A DNA stretch of 64,000 nt from Sordariomycetes sp. S80-01Y (GCA_037042185.1 JAXQJY010000032.1:2852001-2916000); one strand, 5' to 3'; shown: positions 1 through 12,610, numbered from the stretch's first letter. Program-made: numbers and translations. Notes: a model not told the origin generated them from the letters alone.

Positions 1-2561
1 CACGATGTGTCATGGCCGCGGAGAGGGGGGGCGTGAGCCAGACCTCGTTGTACTTTACCAGGCCTCTGGATGAGGCATGCAGTTCACGTGCATATTAGCA
101 GACGTTTTTCCGGAACAATCATCTGTCGGGCAAGTTTCCCGGTGATACCCAGATCCAACCCGAATGCGCCCGGACCCCTTGTTTGTGGGAGTAGCTGGCA
201 GAATCCGGGGAAGGTGTCGGCAATCTTACCTTCGTGATTCGGCCGGCGACAGATCTTTCGGTACCTCGGCCGGACGTCCGTTCGCTGACCTGTGTAAAGG
301 GTAAAGCCGGGTTGTTCCCATGTAGGCTGCATGTTGATGATAAGGAGTCTATGTAGCCCCAGAACCTTACAAACATGGAGCCGAGTGTACCCTCTGCTAG
401 CCGTCTTGATTTCGCCGTGAAATGTCGCGAGGTCCTGACGTACACCCGGGACACTAACAGATTGGGAACTTGGACGACCATTGGCGGCCGGGAGCTGATC
501 AAGGGTGGGATCCCAAGGCAAAACTGGCGATCCCAGAGGCGGGTATCAACACCATAAAAATTTGCAAAGCCACCGATAAGAGTCACAAAGATGACTTCAC
601 AGGCGGGTAAAAGGCCGTGTAGGACAGGAAGAACTGTGAGCTACAGGTGGGCCGTCGCCGAGGTCGGAGGCATGTCCAGGAATGACGATATTGCTCTGTT
701 CTTGCGCTGCTATCTAGAGATTCACCGCGGGACGGCACAGGATCAAACATGCGCTTGGGAGGGCTTGACAAAGGGCAGAGATTTCCAGACACGGCTGCTA
801 CGTCAATGCGGGGCCGGTGATAGACACGAGGCAGGGCTGTTAGATCCGATTACTTCGTACAAGGACAGACAGTATGCGCGCCAGCAGGCGATAGGAGAGA
901 TGGCCCATGTGATGCTCAAAATGCGAGGAAACGACATCGTCGGTGCGCCGCCGCATCGCCCCCCGTGGGGGTGACGGCTATTGCTTGCTCTGCTCACGAA
1001 CAGCATCACAGTGGATCAGCCTCACGGCGTGGGTCTTGCGCGTCGACCAGGGTTGAGAAGGGTCTCGGGCCAGTTGGATTGTTCTTGACTCGGGTCACGT
1101 TCGCCGTTCGGAGTTGCTTGTATCCGCTGTCGCTCGATCGGCTATTATGCTATCAGCCATGGCTATTGACACAGGCAGAGTGTGTCCCACGGATGCGCAA
1201 AGCCGGCCGATTCACCTCCTTCTGGGCTGCTTTCGCCGGAGGACAGGCCGAAGCGGCGAACTCGACGGCAGCGCCCCGCACCAGAGGTACCAAGCCTCGG
1301 AGCAGCCTGTGGACCCTCTTTGGCTTCCCAGAAGAGGTCGAGCACGAGAATAGTCAGGAACAGACCGGAGTCGCTACAGGCTCGTTGAGGATTGACCCGA
1401 GGAAACGCGTTTTCGTGAGGCTCTGTCGCGTCTCGACAGCCGTGGGCCCTCGGTTTCGACGTCTAAGTCATCTTTTCCACATGGATTGAATGGTTTTCGA
1501 AGCTGGGAACCTCGCGCTCTTGCGATGAGGGATAAAGACGATGAGAGAATTCATCACGTACACGTTAGACAAGGAGAAAGACGTAAGCGGTCCCTATCAA
1601 CGCGGTTTGATTGGCTGGAGGCTCCCTCAGGACTCCTCGCGACCAGCGGCCTTGGGGGTTTTGGACGGCGGAAAAATCAGAACTGAGCTAATTCCCAAGT
1701 CGAAAAGTGTCTCATTGTGCAGCGATGAGTCTTGGACATCTTGGTGGCCTCGTTGCGGTGGTCCTGGGCCTGCCAGACGAATCGTCCCCGATGATAGCAT
1801 CGAGACCACGCCGTAGCAGTGCCGGGAGTAAACGTGGGGTGTAGATAGATCATCATCATCATCACCACCACGACCACAACCGCTCCGGCCGAGGGAATTC
1901 CAACCCGACGTGACACTGGTAGGATCGTCTGTAGAATTGTTGGGATTGACGCCGGGTCTGATAACGCCTATGGGGAAGTGCTGCTAGTGCTGCGTCAGTT
2001 GTCTCACCCAAACTTCAAGCTTGTTGCACAGGGCAGCTGGGGCGGGTGCTGTATCAACGTTCCTGACACGGGGCGCTCTTTCCCTCGCAACGAAACAGAA
2101 ATATCTAGGTACACCTCAATGGAACTTGAAGGTCATGACGAAACCTGTCCCCTCACTTCTTCTTTTCCTCCTTCACCTCTTCTGCTCACCATCAGCCTCT
2201 CGTAAAATTCCCACTATTTCTTGGCTTCATCGATTGCTCGGCTGCGACGAGTACTGTAGGTCCTCTACCAGGAATACCTCTCACCTGTGAATCATAGCGC
2301 TACCCCACCAAGAGCCGACATCTGCAGGCCGCACGCCGCACGCCGCACCCCCCAAGCTTGACGCTTGACTCTGATCGAGGACCCCGCCATCACCGAATCC
2401 GGCCCGCCCTTGTCCTCTGGTCCTCCCATCACAAAACCAGCCAGCTCTGCCCCATTGCTTAGCCCGGCTCGACTCGTCTCTTCTTTTTTCGAGCTTGTCG
2501 TTGCCTCTTGCTCAGACCGTATCTTTCCATCCCTACAACACCCCCTTCACAGCTGCCCATC
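1..2561. other. Intergenic / upstream region of pyruvate carboxylase gene
   Basis: Several overlapping open frames up to about 170 codons occur on both strands, but none has a recognisable domain and they overlap one another, so I call no gene. A short CAT repeat lies at about 1850-1863. From about 2140 to 2561 the plus strand is rich in C and T, as in promoters and leaders of highly expressed fungal genes, and this is probably the promoter and 5' UTR of the carboxylase gene. Confidence 0.5.
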
Positions 2562-5500
2562 ATGGCAGTCGCGCCGCAGCCGCAGCAGCCGTTGACCTTC
2601 ACCGATGTCTTCGACGACGATGAAGAGGCTGGCCCCAAGGAGACGCCCACTGTGCACCACATCCGCGCCAATTCGAGTATCATGCAAGTGAAGAAGATCT
2701 TGGGTGAGTTTCAACGGGCATCCCACTGTCGTGAACGACCACCAGCTGACGCCTCTGCTCCTCTCAGTTGCCAACCGAGGTGAAATCCGTAAGTGCCATC
2801 TCTAGCCGCGCCAATTGACCTGATTGAGCTAACGAGGACTAGCCATTAGAGTACGATAACCTCCACGACTGCCCCTACGGACGACAGTCTATGGATTCGA
2901 GTTTGCTAACCCTCGGCTCTTTCACAGATCTTCAGAACGGTGGGTTTGAATCGTCTCGGGGTTTCGCACAGATGACTGACTGGATCACAGGCCCACGAGC
3001 TCTCACTGCACACCGTTGCAGTCTTCAGGTACTTGGCGATGTCAATGGTCCCCAAAGACACACAGTTCTAACCAATTGATAGCTATGAGGACCGTCTTAG
3101 CATGCACCGTCAAAGTACGATCCACAGCGAAGTTTATCTGAAGCAAAGGCGCTGACCGTTATCGCAGAGGCCGACGAAGCCTACGTCATTGGCAAGCGAG
3201 GCCAGTACACTCCTGTGGGTGCTTACCTCGCTGGCGATGAGATTATCAAGATTGCCAAAGAGCATGGCGTCCAGATGATTCACCCTGGTTCGTTCAGTCT
3301 TTCCGGTGCAGGAATGCGCAAATTCTGACTCTCAACAGGCTACGGCTTCCTTTCCGAGAATGCTGAGTTCGCCCGCAACGTTGAGAAGGCTGGCCTCATT
3401 GTACGACACTCCCCACTGTCACATGCCCGGAAAAACCCACTAATTATTGCTCCAGTTCGTCGGTCCCTCGCCCGATGTCATTGATTCGCTCGGCGACAAA
3501 GTTTCAGCACGAAAGCTCGCCATCGCTGCGGGTGTCCCCGTTGTTCCTGGTACCGAGGGTGCCGTTGCCACATTCGAGGAGGTCAAGACTTTCACCGACC
3601 AATATGGCTTCCCCATCATCATCAAGGCCGCCTACGGTGGTGGCGGCCGCGGTATGCGTGTCGTACGCGAGCCCGGGTCGCTGAAAGAACACTTTGAGCG
3701 TGCGACTTCAGAGGCCAAGTCTGCGTTCGGCAATGGCACCGTCTTTGTCGAGCGCTTCCTCGACAAGCCCAAGCACATCGAGGTCCAGCTTTTGGGTGAC
3801 AACGAGGGCAACATCGTCCATTTGTACGAGCGTGACTGCTCTGTCCAGCGTCGCCACCAGAAGGTCGTTGAGATCGCCCCCGCGAAGGACCTTCCTACAC
3901 AGACGAGGGACGATATTTTGGCCGATGCCGTCAAGCTGGCCAAGTCCGTCAACTACCGCAACGCCGGTACTGCGGAGTTCCTGGTCGACCAGCAGAACCG
4001 CTACTACTTCATTGAGATCAACCCCCGCATCCAAGTCGAGCACACAATTACCGAGGAGATCACTGGCATTGATATTGTGGCTGCTCAGATCCAGATCGCT
4101 GCCGGCGCCACGCTGCACCAGCTCGGCTTGACTCAGGATCACATCTCCACCCGAGGCTATGCCATTCAATGCCGAATCACCACCGAGGACCCCGCCAAGG
4201 GCTTCCAGCCCGACACGGGCAAGATTGAGGTCTACCGTTCCGCTGGTGGTAACGGTGTCCGTCTCGACGGTGGTAACGGTTTCGCCGGTGCTGTCATCAC
4301 CCCCTACTATGACTCCATGTTGGTCAAGTGCACGTGCCAAGGCTCAACGTATGAAATCGCCCGCAGAAAGGTCCTCCGTGCCCTCATTGAATTCCGTGTT
4401 CGCGGTGTCAAGACCAACATTCCCTTCCTCGCCTCCCTTCTGACGCACCCTACCTTTATCAATGGAACTTGCTGGACGACTTTCATTGACGATACCCCGC
4501 AGCTGTTCGACCTTGTCGGCAGCCAGAACCGTGCCCAGAAGCTGCTGGCCTACCTTGGAGACGTCGCTGTCAACGGTAGCAGCATCAAGGGCCAGATCGG
4601 CGAGCCCAAGCTCAAGAGTGAGCTCATCATCCCCGAGATCATCAGCTCCGAGGGACAGAAGATTGATGTTACCGAGCCTTGCAGGAAGGGATGGCGCAAC
4701 ATCATTGAGGAGCAGGGCCCCAAAGCCTTTGCCAAGGCTGTTCGTGACTACAAGGGCTGTCTGTTGATGGACACCACCTGGCGTGACGCTCATCAGTCTT
4801 TGTTGGCGACCCGCGTCCGTACTGTTGACCTTCTCAACATTGCCAAGGAGACTAGCCACGCCCTTTCCAACCTCTACTCTCTCGAATGTTGGGGAGGTGC
4901 CACCTTCGACGTTGCCATGCGCTTCCTCTACGAGGATCCTTGGGAGAGGCTTCGCCGCATGCGCAAGTTGATTCCCAACATTCCATTCCAGATGTTGCTT
5001 CGTGGTGCGAACGGAGTTGCGTACTCGTCCTTGCCCGACAATGCCATTGAGCATTTCTGCGTCCAGGCCAAGGAGAACGGCGTTGACATTTTCCGTGTCT
5101 TCGATGCCCTCAACGACATTGACCAACTCGAGGTTGGCATCAAGGCTGTCCACAAGGCTGGCGGTGTCGTAGAAGGCACCGTTTGCATTTCGGGAGACTT
5201 ATTGAACCCGGCCAAGAAGTACAACCTTCCATACTACCTGGATCTCGTCGACAAGCTCGTGGCTCTGGATATCCACGTCTTGGGTATCAAGGATATGGCA
5301 GGTGTCCTCAAGCCCCACGCGGCCACTCTTCTTGTTGGAAGCATCAGGAAGAAGTACCCTGAGCTGCCCATCCACGTTCACACCCACGACTCCGCTGGTA
5401 CTGGTGTTGCCTCGATGGTTGCTTGCGCTCACGCCGGCGCTGATGCCGTCGATGCTGCCACCGACAGCCTGTCTGGTATGACTTCGCAACCCAGCATCAA

Positions 5501-6654
5501 CGCCATCTTGGCCTCTCTCGAGGGATCTGGTCTTGAGCCTGGTCTCGACGCCCGCCAGGTTCGCGCCCTCGACACCTACTGGTCGCAGCTTCGTCTTCTG
5601 TACTCGCCTTTCGAGGCTCATCTTTCTGGTCCCGATCCAGAGGTGTACGAGCACGAGATTCCCGGTGGCCAGTTGACCAACATGATGTTCCAGGCTTCTC
5701 AGCTCGGTCTCGGCTCGCAGTGGCTCGAGACGAAGAAGGCTTACGAGCACGCCAACGACCTTCTTGGCGACGTCGTCAAGGTCACTCCCACTTCCAAGGT
5801 CGTTGGTGACCTCGCCCAGTTCATGGTCTCCAACAAGCTAGGACCTGATGATGTCAAGGCCCGTGCCTCTGAGCTCGACTTCCCCGAATCTGTCCTTGAA
5901 TTCTTCGAGGGTCTGATGGGCCAGCCATACGGCGGGTTCCCCGAGCCTCTCCGCAGCGATGCTCTGCGTGGCCGCCGCAAGCTCGACAAGCGTCCTGGTC
6001 TCTTCCTCGACCCTGTCGACTTCAACAAGGTCAGGAAGGATTTGGGCAAGAAGTACGGACCCGTCACCGAGTGCGATGTTGCTTCATACGTCATGTACCC
6101 CAAGGTCTTCGAAGACTACCGCAAGTTCACCCAGACGTACGGCGACTTGTCCGTCCTGCCAACGCGCTTCTTCCTGTCGAGGCCCGAGATCGGCGAGGAG
6201 TTCAACGTTGAGCTGGAGAAGGGCAAGGTCCTGATTCTGAAGTTGTTGGCCGTCGGACCTCTGAGTGAGAACACAGGCCAGCGTGAGGTTTTCTTTGAGA
6301 TGAACGGTGAGGTGCGCCAAGTCGCTGTCATCGACAACAAGGCTGCTGTTGAGAACGTCAGCCGACCCAAGGCTGACCCCAGCGACTCGTCTCAGGTCGG
6401 CGCACCGATGTCTGGTGTGCTGGTCGAGTTGAGGGTGAAGGAGGGAGCCGATGTCAAGAAGGGCGACCCTCTTGCCGTCTTGTCGGCGATGAAGATGGTA
6501 AGTCTTATCAATGCTCTGCAGGCGAACAAAGCTGACATCTTGCTAGGAAATGGTTATCTCGGCACCCCACAGCGGCAAGGTTGCCAGCCTGCAAGTCAAG
6601 GAGGGCGACTCAGTGGATGGCTCGGACTTGGTTTGCAGGATTACGAAGGCCTAA
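2562..6654 (+). CDS. pyc: Pyruvate carboxylase (biotin-dependent, anaplerotic)
   Basis: Carboxylates pyruvate to oxaloacetate with ATP and bicarbonate, feeding the TCA cycle and gluconeogenesis; the fungal enzyme is usually cytosolic. Exons read by splice signals and frame: 2562-2703, 2768-2788, 2843-2850, 2928-2939, 2991-3028, 3083-3114, 3168-3287, 3339-3400, 3456-6497, 6547-6654, giving about 1194 aa, the usual fungal length. The N-terminal biotin carboxylase begins with KILVANRGEIPIRIFR and has the ATP-grasp loop GGGGRG near residues 206-211. The carboxyltransferase domain starts near MDTTWRDAHQ (583) and has the metal-binding HVHTHD (785-790). The biotinyl domain carries AMKM with biotin-accepting Lys about 1158, directly before the last intron. 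It ends in RITKA. Two exons are only 8 and 12 nt. No mitochondrial targeting peptide is evident. The family call is certain; exact micro-exon borders are inferred. Confidence 0.97.
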
Positions 6655-7521
6655 TACGACGACACCTTGCGATGAGAACAGGGGGAATCCACAGTTACAT
6701 ACTTTTCATTATGATCCTAAATGCAAGCAGCTTTATGACCTTTATCTGAAGTACATCCATTCTCTTGCATCATCGGGGGTGCTTTGCGCTGATGGGATAT
6801 GTGGTTGAGTCAGATCTCGGTTCGGAGATATCGATGTGGTAAGCACAAGCATATGAGGCTAGCGGGACACTGGTAACGAAGACATACTTGTGAGATGGAC
6901 GGGCCAGGATAGGCGCGAGAAATGATACCAACCAACAAGGTATCATTTTCGAGACTCTGTACTTACTGGGCAGGCAATGGACTTTGGGGGAGTCTTTATT
7001 ATGCGGCCGGCATCGTCCTTTCTAGAACACGTTATCAATCTCAGCATTAGTGAACATATATGAGGTCGTTCAAAAGTGAACAACCAAGAGGAAGTACAGG
7101 TCACGGTGCTTTTCCATTTTCCCTATCACATCGTAACCAAGCCTATGCTACTTGCCAAGATGCCTAGCTGCGCCGATGCCATCCAGGTACTCCCGACATG
7201 CGAGTGAGCTAGTCTTGAATTCTGTCGCATCTTTTGTTTCGCTTCTAATTTTTCCTCCTGAATCTCCAGGTTTCATGGGTTTTTCGTGGTTGCCTCGTCG
7301 AATTTTCAAGTGTTTATCATTGGCTTTCTGGGCTTGTTGAGTTTTGGCAAAGTTGCCATTGTTGCGTTTTCAAGTGTTTTTGTTGGTTGCCCGAAGTTAT
7401 CGATTTTTTCACGTGTTTTTGGTGGTTACCCCTTTTTCGAGTCTCGCGCTAGTAAACTCACCCCTTTTCCTCAACTCCGTATCCGCTCCCACCATGGGGG
7501 AAAAAGACCGTAAGATCTTCT
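6655..7521. other. Intergenic region between two convergent genes
   Basis: Downstream flank of the carboxylase gene and of the minus-strand gene ending at 7522. No gene is supported. The right part (about 7240-7450) is T-rich and holds a degenerate repeat listed separately. Confidence 0.5.
7271..7430 (+). repeat. Degenerate T-rich 24-bp repeat, four copies
   Basis: Copies of 24 nt start at 7271, 7304, 7368 and 7407. Copies one, three and four share TTTCAnGkGTTTTT followed by GTTGGTTGCC-like sequence; copy two is more diverged. A weaker unit may lie near 7337. Spacing is about 32-39 nt or twice that, suggesting a decayed minisatellite. It lies just beyond the stop codon of the gene at 7522-8100, so it may be in that gene's 3' UTR. 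Confidence 0.5.
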
Positions 7522-8100
7522 TCAGAGAAAGCTATGGTAGATTCCATACCGAGGCGGCTCGTAGAAGGTCGTGTCGTCCCCAGAGGAGGAATTGCCGGCC
7601 TCGTGCTCCTCCAACGCCTGCTGTCCAAGCAGCCGTCGCTCACGAAGCAGCTCGTGGAGCAAATCGGTCTCTGCAAGCTCGAGACCTCGAGCAACGGCGG
7701 TTCCGGGGTTGATTGTGCCATAGGCGCTGACGATGCGCTTCCTGATGAGCTCCATTTGGGCCCGCGCCCGGTGAGGTTCGAAGAGGCGGGCGTAGGCAGA
7801 GTACGCCAGATCAAGCAACAGTTCGACGTCCTTGGTTGATGTCGAGATGTTCGACCAGATAATGTAACGGTCTCCCGCATTTCCAGCGCCTGCAGCGTCT
7901 CCTAGCTGAACAAAGAGATCCTCGCAAGCGCAGAGGTTGTGATTAAGGCTGTGAAGGGCGTCATCGAATGAGAAGCGACGCTGCCAGCCGCCGCAGCAGA
8001 GGTACCAGCAGAGCTTGTTCGCACCTTCGGAGACACGGTCGATGGCTAGGCTGAAGCGAGAGTCGTGACGGTACGCATTGGGATCCCTGTATGGAGACAT
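7522..8100 (-). CDS. Uncharacterised 192-aa protein
   Basis: A single open frame without introns from the ATG at 8100 to the stop at 7522. I do not recognise the family. The N-terminus reads MSPYRDPNAYRHDSRF, followed by a short Cys-rich stretch (CWYLCCGG) near residues 31-38 and a predicted mainly helical middle with two Asn/His/Cys-containing helices. The C-terminal third is rich in Glu, Leu and Arg (ELLRERRLLGQQALEEHEAG) and could form an amphipathic helix. The frame stays open another 20 codons upstream to 8160, but MSPYRD is the more ordinary start. No signal peptide or clear membrane helix is seen. It is convergent with the carboxylase gene. An extra 5' exon cannot be excluded. Confidence 0.5.
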   Translation of the reverse strand: MSPYRDPNAYRHDSRFSLAIDRVSEGANKLCWYLCCGGWQRRFSFDDALHSLNHNLCACEDLFVQLGDAAGAGNAGDRYIIWSNISTSTKDVELLLDLAYSAYARLFEPHRARAQMELIRKRIVSAYGTINPGTAVARGLELAETDLLHELLRERRLLGQQALEEHEAGNSSSGDDTTFYEPPRYGIYHSFL

Positions 8101-10459
8101 GGTCGCAACCGATGTTGGCCTGGGCTGGACTGCTGAGCAAGGCCAGGCGCAACAGCTCACGGTAGCTCCGGAAGATAGAACCGCGAGTGACAGTGGCTAG
8201 GTTTTGGATGTTGGAGTATTTGTCTTGGGAGGCTCAGGAGGTCTGAGCAGCTCTAATGTGGAGGGTATCAGGGGCAGAGGGATGAGGAACTGTTGACAGC
8301 GAGGCCGTAAGTTGGATATTGCTGTGTTGGTCTAGGACTATAGGAACAGAAAAGAAAGGAAGAAAGTCAAAGCCGACGGTTCGAAGCTATTTATCCTCCA
8401 CCAAGAAAAGCCTACGATATCTAGAGCGAGCCGCCATTCCCAGCCGGTCTCATCGTTCACCCCCTCTCTTCGGGTAGAGGGCAGGTTGTTCATAGAGTGT
8501 TCACAGCTGTCCGGCAGAAGCATCAGTCTCAAATAGCGAATAAGTACGGCAGGGGATTTTGATTGGCTCGGTAGTCAGCCAGGCGTTGAAATCCAGTAGA
8601 TTCCCTTGTCGTCTGCGTAGGGATTCGTTCAACGACATACTGAGTCCTGGTGGAAGTGGCAGTGAACAGGTCTTCTCAAGCAGGTGTAGCTTCAAGCTAG
8701 GGACGGGAGACGGAGAAATCTAATCTGCTTGCTCTAGACCATCGCTAGAGTTCCCCTCCTCTCCCAAAGTTTCCTACCCCTGGTGCTCCATCTGTGTTTG
8801 CATTGCCAGCCACGAACATGGAGCTGACCGCCAGTCTCCCAGGGCGACCATGCCAGCCTTTTGGTTCTACAATTCAAAATCCCAAATACGAACTGTACGC
8901 AGTGAACATCTATCGGGCGATTGAAGGGCTAGGACACGTTGCGCAAAGGCCAGGTCAATGCACCCAAGCGTTGGTCCTGGTGCATTGGCGCAGGGTAGGA
9001 AGGCTGATGCGGTACCTCAGATACCTGTGCAATGAGGCTCCAGCCAACAGCCCTTTGCACTGGCGGGAGAGCAGCCCTGATGGTAGGTCCCGGAACAGTA
9101 CAGGCGAGCACATGTGATGGAGATCGGTAGAACATGTCGTTTCACATTTCCGCAGGTCAATGGCATCACCTGTCTTGGAGCCAGCGGTGACCGATGCTGA
9201 CGTTCCTCGAGCCACAGCGGCGCAATGACTGCGTCAACCCATCGTCAAACCGAGTTGAGCTTTGCGCATTGACTTCGACCAAGACGTCAAGCTTTTACGC
9301 TCTGCGAAGCAAGGCTGAGCAGTCAGGCACCTACTTCGGAACTGATGGACTCGCGGTGGAATGCCAAAGACGACTTTGACAGCAGACTTGCGTCAATGAA
9401 GCGCAGGAAGCCCTCAGAATTGAGGCTGTTATGTCACGCGATGGGATGGAGACGCGCAGAGGTCTGTTCCGGGTGCGCGGGGCATTTGCTTCATTTCGTC
9501 CCTGGTTGGACCGGATGGGCTTACGCGGGGGAAGCTCGGATTGTGCGGGAAGGTTCTGGGTGCTGGCCAGAGGACGAGACACACAAAGGACCGTGACGGA
9601 GAAGTCGGTGAGGTCGCAGTGGGCGCTGCGGTGGCAGCCGGACGGGAACTGGAAGCGTGGGTAAAATGCAGTCGTGATGCAGGCGCATGCATCATCTTGG
9701 CTCATATGACCCGGGCAGTGTGGGGGATGTTGACGCTCTACCTATTATCCCACCCAGGCGGTTGGCAGGCGGTTACCAGTCACCCGTGCGTGCAGACCCT
9801 TATCCTTATGTCTTGGAGGGGGCCGTATGGTGCGGACGTGTTAGTGTCGGGTGCTGCCTGCAGCTGGCGACGGTCAGTGCCACTGTCAGTGCCACTGTCA
9901 GGGCCTCTGCCAGTGCCAGTGCAGCGTGCAGCGCAGTGCCAGTGGCGTCAGCGGTGGAGGCGCCTTTGCCTCTTAAGTTGCCCCCCGTCCGCCTCCAAGT
10001 TGGGTTCAACGTGTCCCACTGCCGTCGACCTCAGATCTACCCCTATCCTATTTCTTCGCCCGAGTCCTCGCTGTGTTCTGCTACAACTCTACACCTCTAC
10101 AACTCCACCTCAACCGTCGACTGATCGCACTACACTATCTTCGACGGACACAGGAAAAGTGCCCCCGTGCCTCAACCCCACCTGATCCACCGCCCCTCCC
10201 ATTAGGCTGCCAGTGCCAGTCCCAGTGCACCGCTTGCAGGTTCCGCTCCGCATCCGAATCCGCTTGGCACCACAAGCTAAAGGGACCGAGATCTGGCAAA
10301 AAACCAGCCCGTCGTCATTTCGCCTCCGCGCTGCCCACCCCACGAGCATCTGCCCAACGCTCTACTCTAACAAGGCAGCCATCGCTCGCTGATGCGCTTG
10401 CTGCGAGGAGCCCTCTCATAACACCATCTTCCGCCAACGCCCTCGCACACACCAACATA
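8101..10459. other. Intergenic region between divergent genes
   Basis: About 2.4 kb without a supportable gene; the open frames are short, overlapping and domain-free. The right half contains GTCAGTGCCACT/CAGTGC simple repeats (9883-9925 and again near 10207), and from about 10010 to 10459 the plus strand is C/T-rich, which fits a leader for the gene starting at 10460. Confidence 0.45.
9883..9925 (+). repeat. CAGTGCCACTGT-type simple repeat
   Basis: Two full 12-bp units of GTCAGTGCCACT are followed by degenerate TGCCAGTGCCAGTG. The same hexamer flavour recurs near 10207 and near 59226, so it is a common low-complexity motif here rather than a unique element. Confidence 0.6.
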
Positions 10460-11116
10460 ATGGAGAGCCTCCAACTCTCCCAGGTCCTCGCCGACCTCTC
10501 CAACCTGGGCGCCGCCGTACGTTCGCGCTCTTGCCTTCCATCGCCCGCCTCATGCTGACAGTCCAAGGAACCCGAAGCTGCGCAGGCCATCGTCAACGCA
10601 AACACTCCCGCTGCCATTGTCCCCCGCAGCGAGCCCGACACCCCTCCCACCTCAACCATCGCCCAGCAAGCCAGCCAGCACCAGAAGTCGGCCCGTCCGT
10701 CCGTCCTCAAGCGCGCCTGGTCGACCGAGGCCGGCCCTGTCGACAAGTTTGGTCGTCGAATCATGGTTACCTCGCCTACCTCACGCAACGGATCCACGGG
10801 TAACTCTACGCCTGGAACGCCTGCGCTGAACCAGCCCGAGGTACGTTGGCTATCTGCACCGGAAGCCGCCGGGCAGGGACTGATTTACATGCAGAGGAAC
10901 CTTGATAATGACCTCGAGCGCGCCTCGACTCTCATGGCGCTGTACGACATCCGCGCCAAACTCAAGCAGCAGGACAACAGCAGCCTCGTCAAGGCCAGGG
11001 AGAAGATCAACGCCCTCGCCGCCAAGCAGCAGGCCCAGCAGGCTGCTGAGAAGAACGCCAAACAGGCTGACGAGATGCGACGAAACCGTTACTCGTTCCC
11101 CAAGCCTGGTCTGTGA
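10460..11116 (+). CDS. Small Ser/Pro-rich protein with C-terminal coiled coil, function unknown
   Basis: Exons 10460-10516, 10562-10840 and 10895-11116 give 185 aa. Frame is kept at both junctions, and the second intron (54 nt) has a CTGAT branch site 10-15 nt before its AG. That intron is a multiple of three and lacks a stop, so retention would add 18 residues. The N-terminus (MESLQLSQVLADLSNLG) is a likely amphipathic helix. Residues 20-110 are polar and Ser/Thr/Pro-rich with KFGRRIMVTSPTS, probably disordered. The C-terminus has an acidic-basic helix (NLDNDLERASTLMALYDIRAKL) and a Lys/Ala/Gln-rich coiled coil ending NRYSFPKPGL. It looks like a conserved fungal protein, but I cannot name the family. 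No signal peptide or membrane segment is visible. Confidence 0.75.
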
Positions 11117-12610
11117 TTGCTCTTTAAGATGGTCTTCAACTTATGAAAGATCTGGATCGACTTGCGCGAAGGGTATATATACGAGCAGGCGTTTGAGGTA
11201 TCATGGAAGGATTTTCGCACGGCGTTCGGGTGGCAACAAAACAAAAAGGTTATGAGGTATCACGATGGATCCAGCAACGGAGTTCTTCAGGCTTGTGGAC
11301 GATGGCAAGTACGGTTCTTGAAGGGGATCCCTGGGGGTTTCATGCCCATTTAATGAATATTGCCGATTTCCTGAAACGTCAACGGGTACTGTTCTGAGGG
11401 ATACAGCGAGGAGCCAGCAATGAGCCTGTGTAAGGAAAGGACGGTGCTATGCGAAGAGGCCGGTTCGGATGATTAGAGCGACACGATTGTCGCCTGGTTT
11501 TATGTTTTGGAAGCGAAGCATCTGTACGGAAACATCGGTGGCAGCTCGCCATTTTAATTCACATTCTCTTCGACTTTGCGCACGACACTCCAAAGAGCAC
11601 AGCAGTAGCCGTGGCCCGGTAGCAAAGCACTCGAGTACTGACACTGATCCCAGTCGACGATGCTATCTGGAGCGCTGGGTGATGGGTGGCCTGGAGGAGC
11701 CGCTTGGGAGGCTGCTTGTCTGATTGAGCCTTGCTGACAATTCATCCGGCTTGGAGAAATCACTGGACGTGACCCATCAACGAGGCGCTCAAGGACTACA
11801 AAGGCTTTCTCGAATCTAGGGCCTTGGATAAAATATCTGGGCCAGCGGGCCCGATACTGGGGCGTGACCACCACGGCCGCATCATTCTGTCGTTGGCAAC
11901 CCAATCGGCCGGCACTCAGGGGTTCAATGGCACAAATCCTCGAAGAAAAAGGTAGGCCTGATATTTGGCTGGCGCCTAATCCCGCATTCTCATTGATATC
12001 TGAGTCGAGTCCACCCCCCCGTTTTGCTTTGTTGGCCGGTTTCCCAATCGATCTGCCTCGCGGGCCTCAGAATGGGCCAACACCGCCATGTGGCTCAGTA
12101 TATGGTCGCATCGTGACCCCGTAACCAACCACAGCTCAACGGTCTGACTACACCGGCACTCTTCGCTCGACCGAGGAGAAACGTCAGGGGGAAGCAAAAG
12201 CAAGGAAAAAAAAAGAAGCTTTTCTTCTGCCGTTCCTTCACCCTCGAGAACGCCTGGCCGAATGGGGTCAGTCCGTCCATCGGCAGCGCGGCAGTGGGCA
12301 GTGGGCCGCCATGCTAGAGGCCGCTGCTCGCCGACGTGATATTAGCTCGCCATGCGACTCACGGCTCTCTGGATTGATGCCTGCTAGCTCTGTCTTATGA
12401 TGAAATGTCTCTTCATCAGGAGTGCAGTTGGTCGACCAAAGTTCACGATCCAGACCCGCTTGGCCAACACGTATGGGGGCCGAAGTCTGCCTAGTTCACG
12501 GTGGTCGCGAAGTGGCCCTATATGTGCTTGGACGTGGAAGAAAGGATATCTATCGTGAGGTTCCCGCTTGTTTCCCTGGAAGTAGTCTTCGAGAACCACA
12601 CGCTCTATCT
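11117..12610. other. Intergenic region between two plus-strand genes
   Basis: About 1.5 kb. No domain-bearing frame is seen. The open frame of the next gene extends upstream to 12422, but the residues before 12611 look like leader sequence rather than protein. Confidence 0.45.

Noticed and set aside
119-586. Open frame of 155 codons on the minus strand near the window start
   Set aside because: It overlaps another minus-strand frame of similar length, starts near the window edge and has no domain or codon-bias sign of coding.
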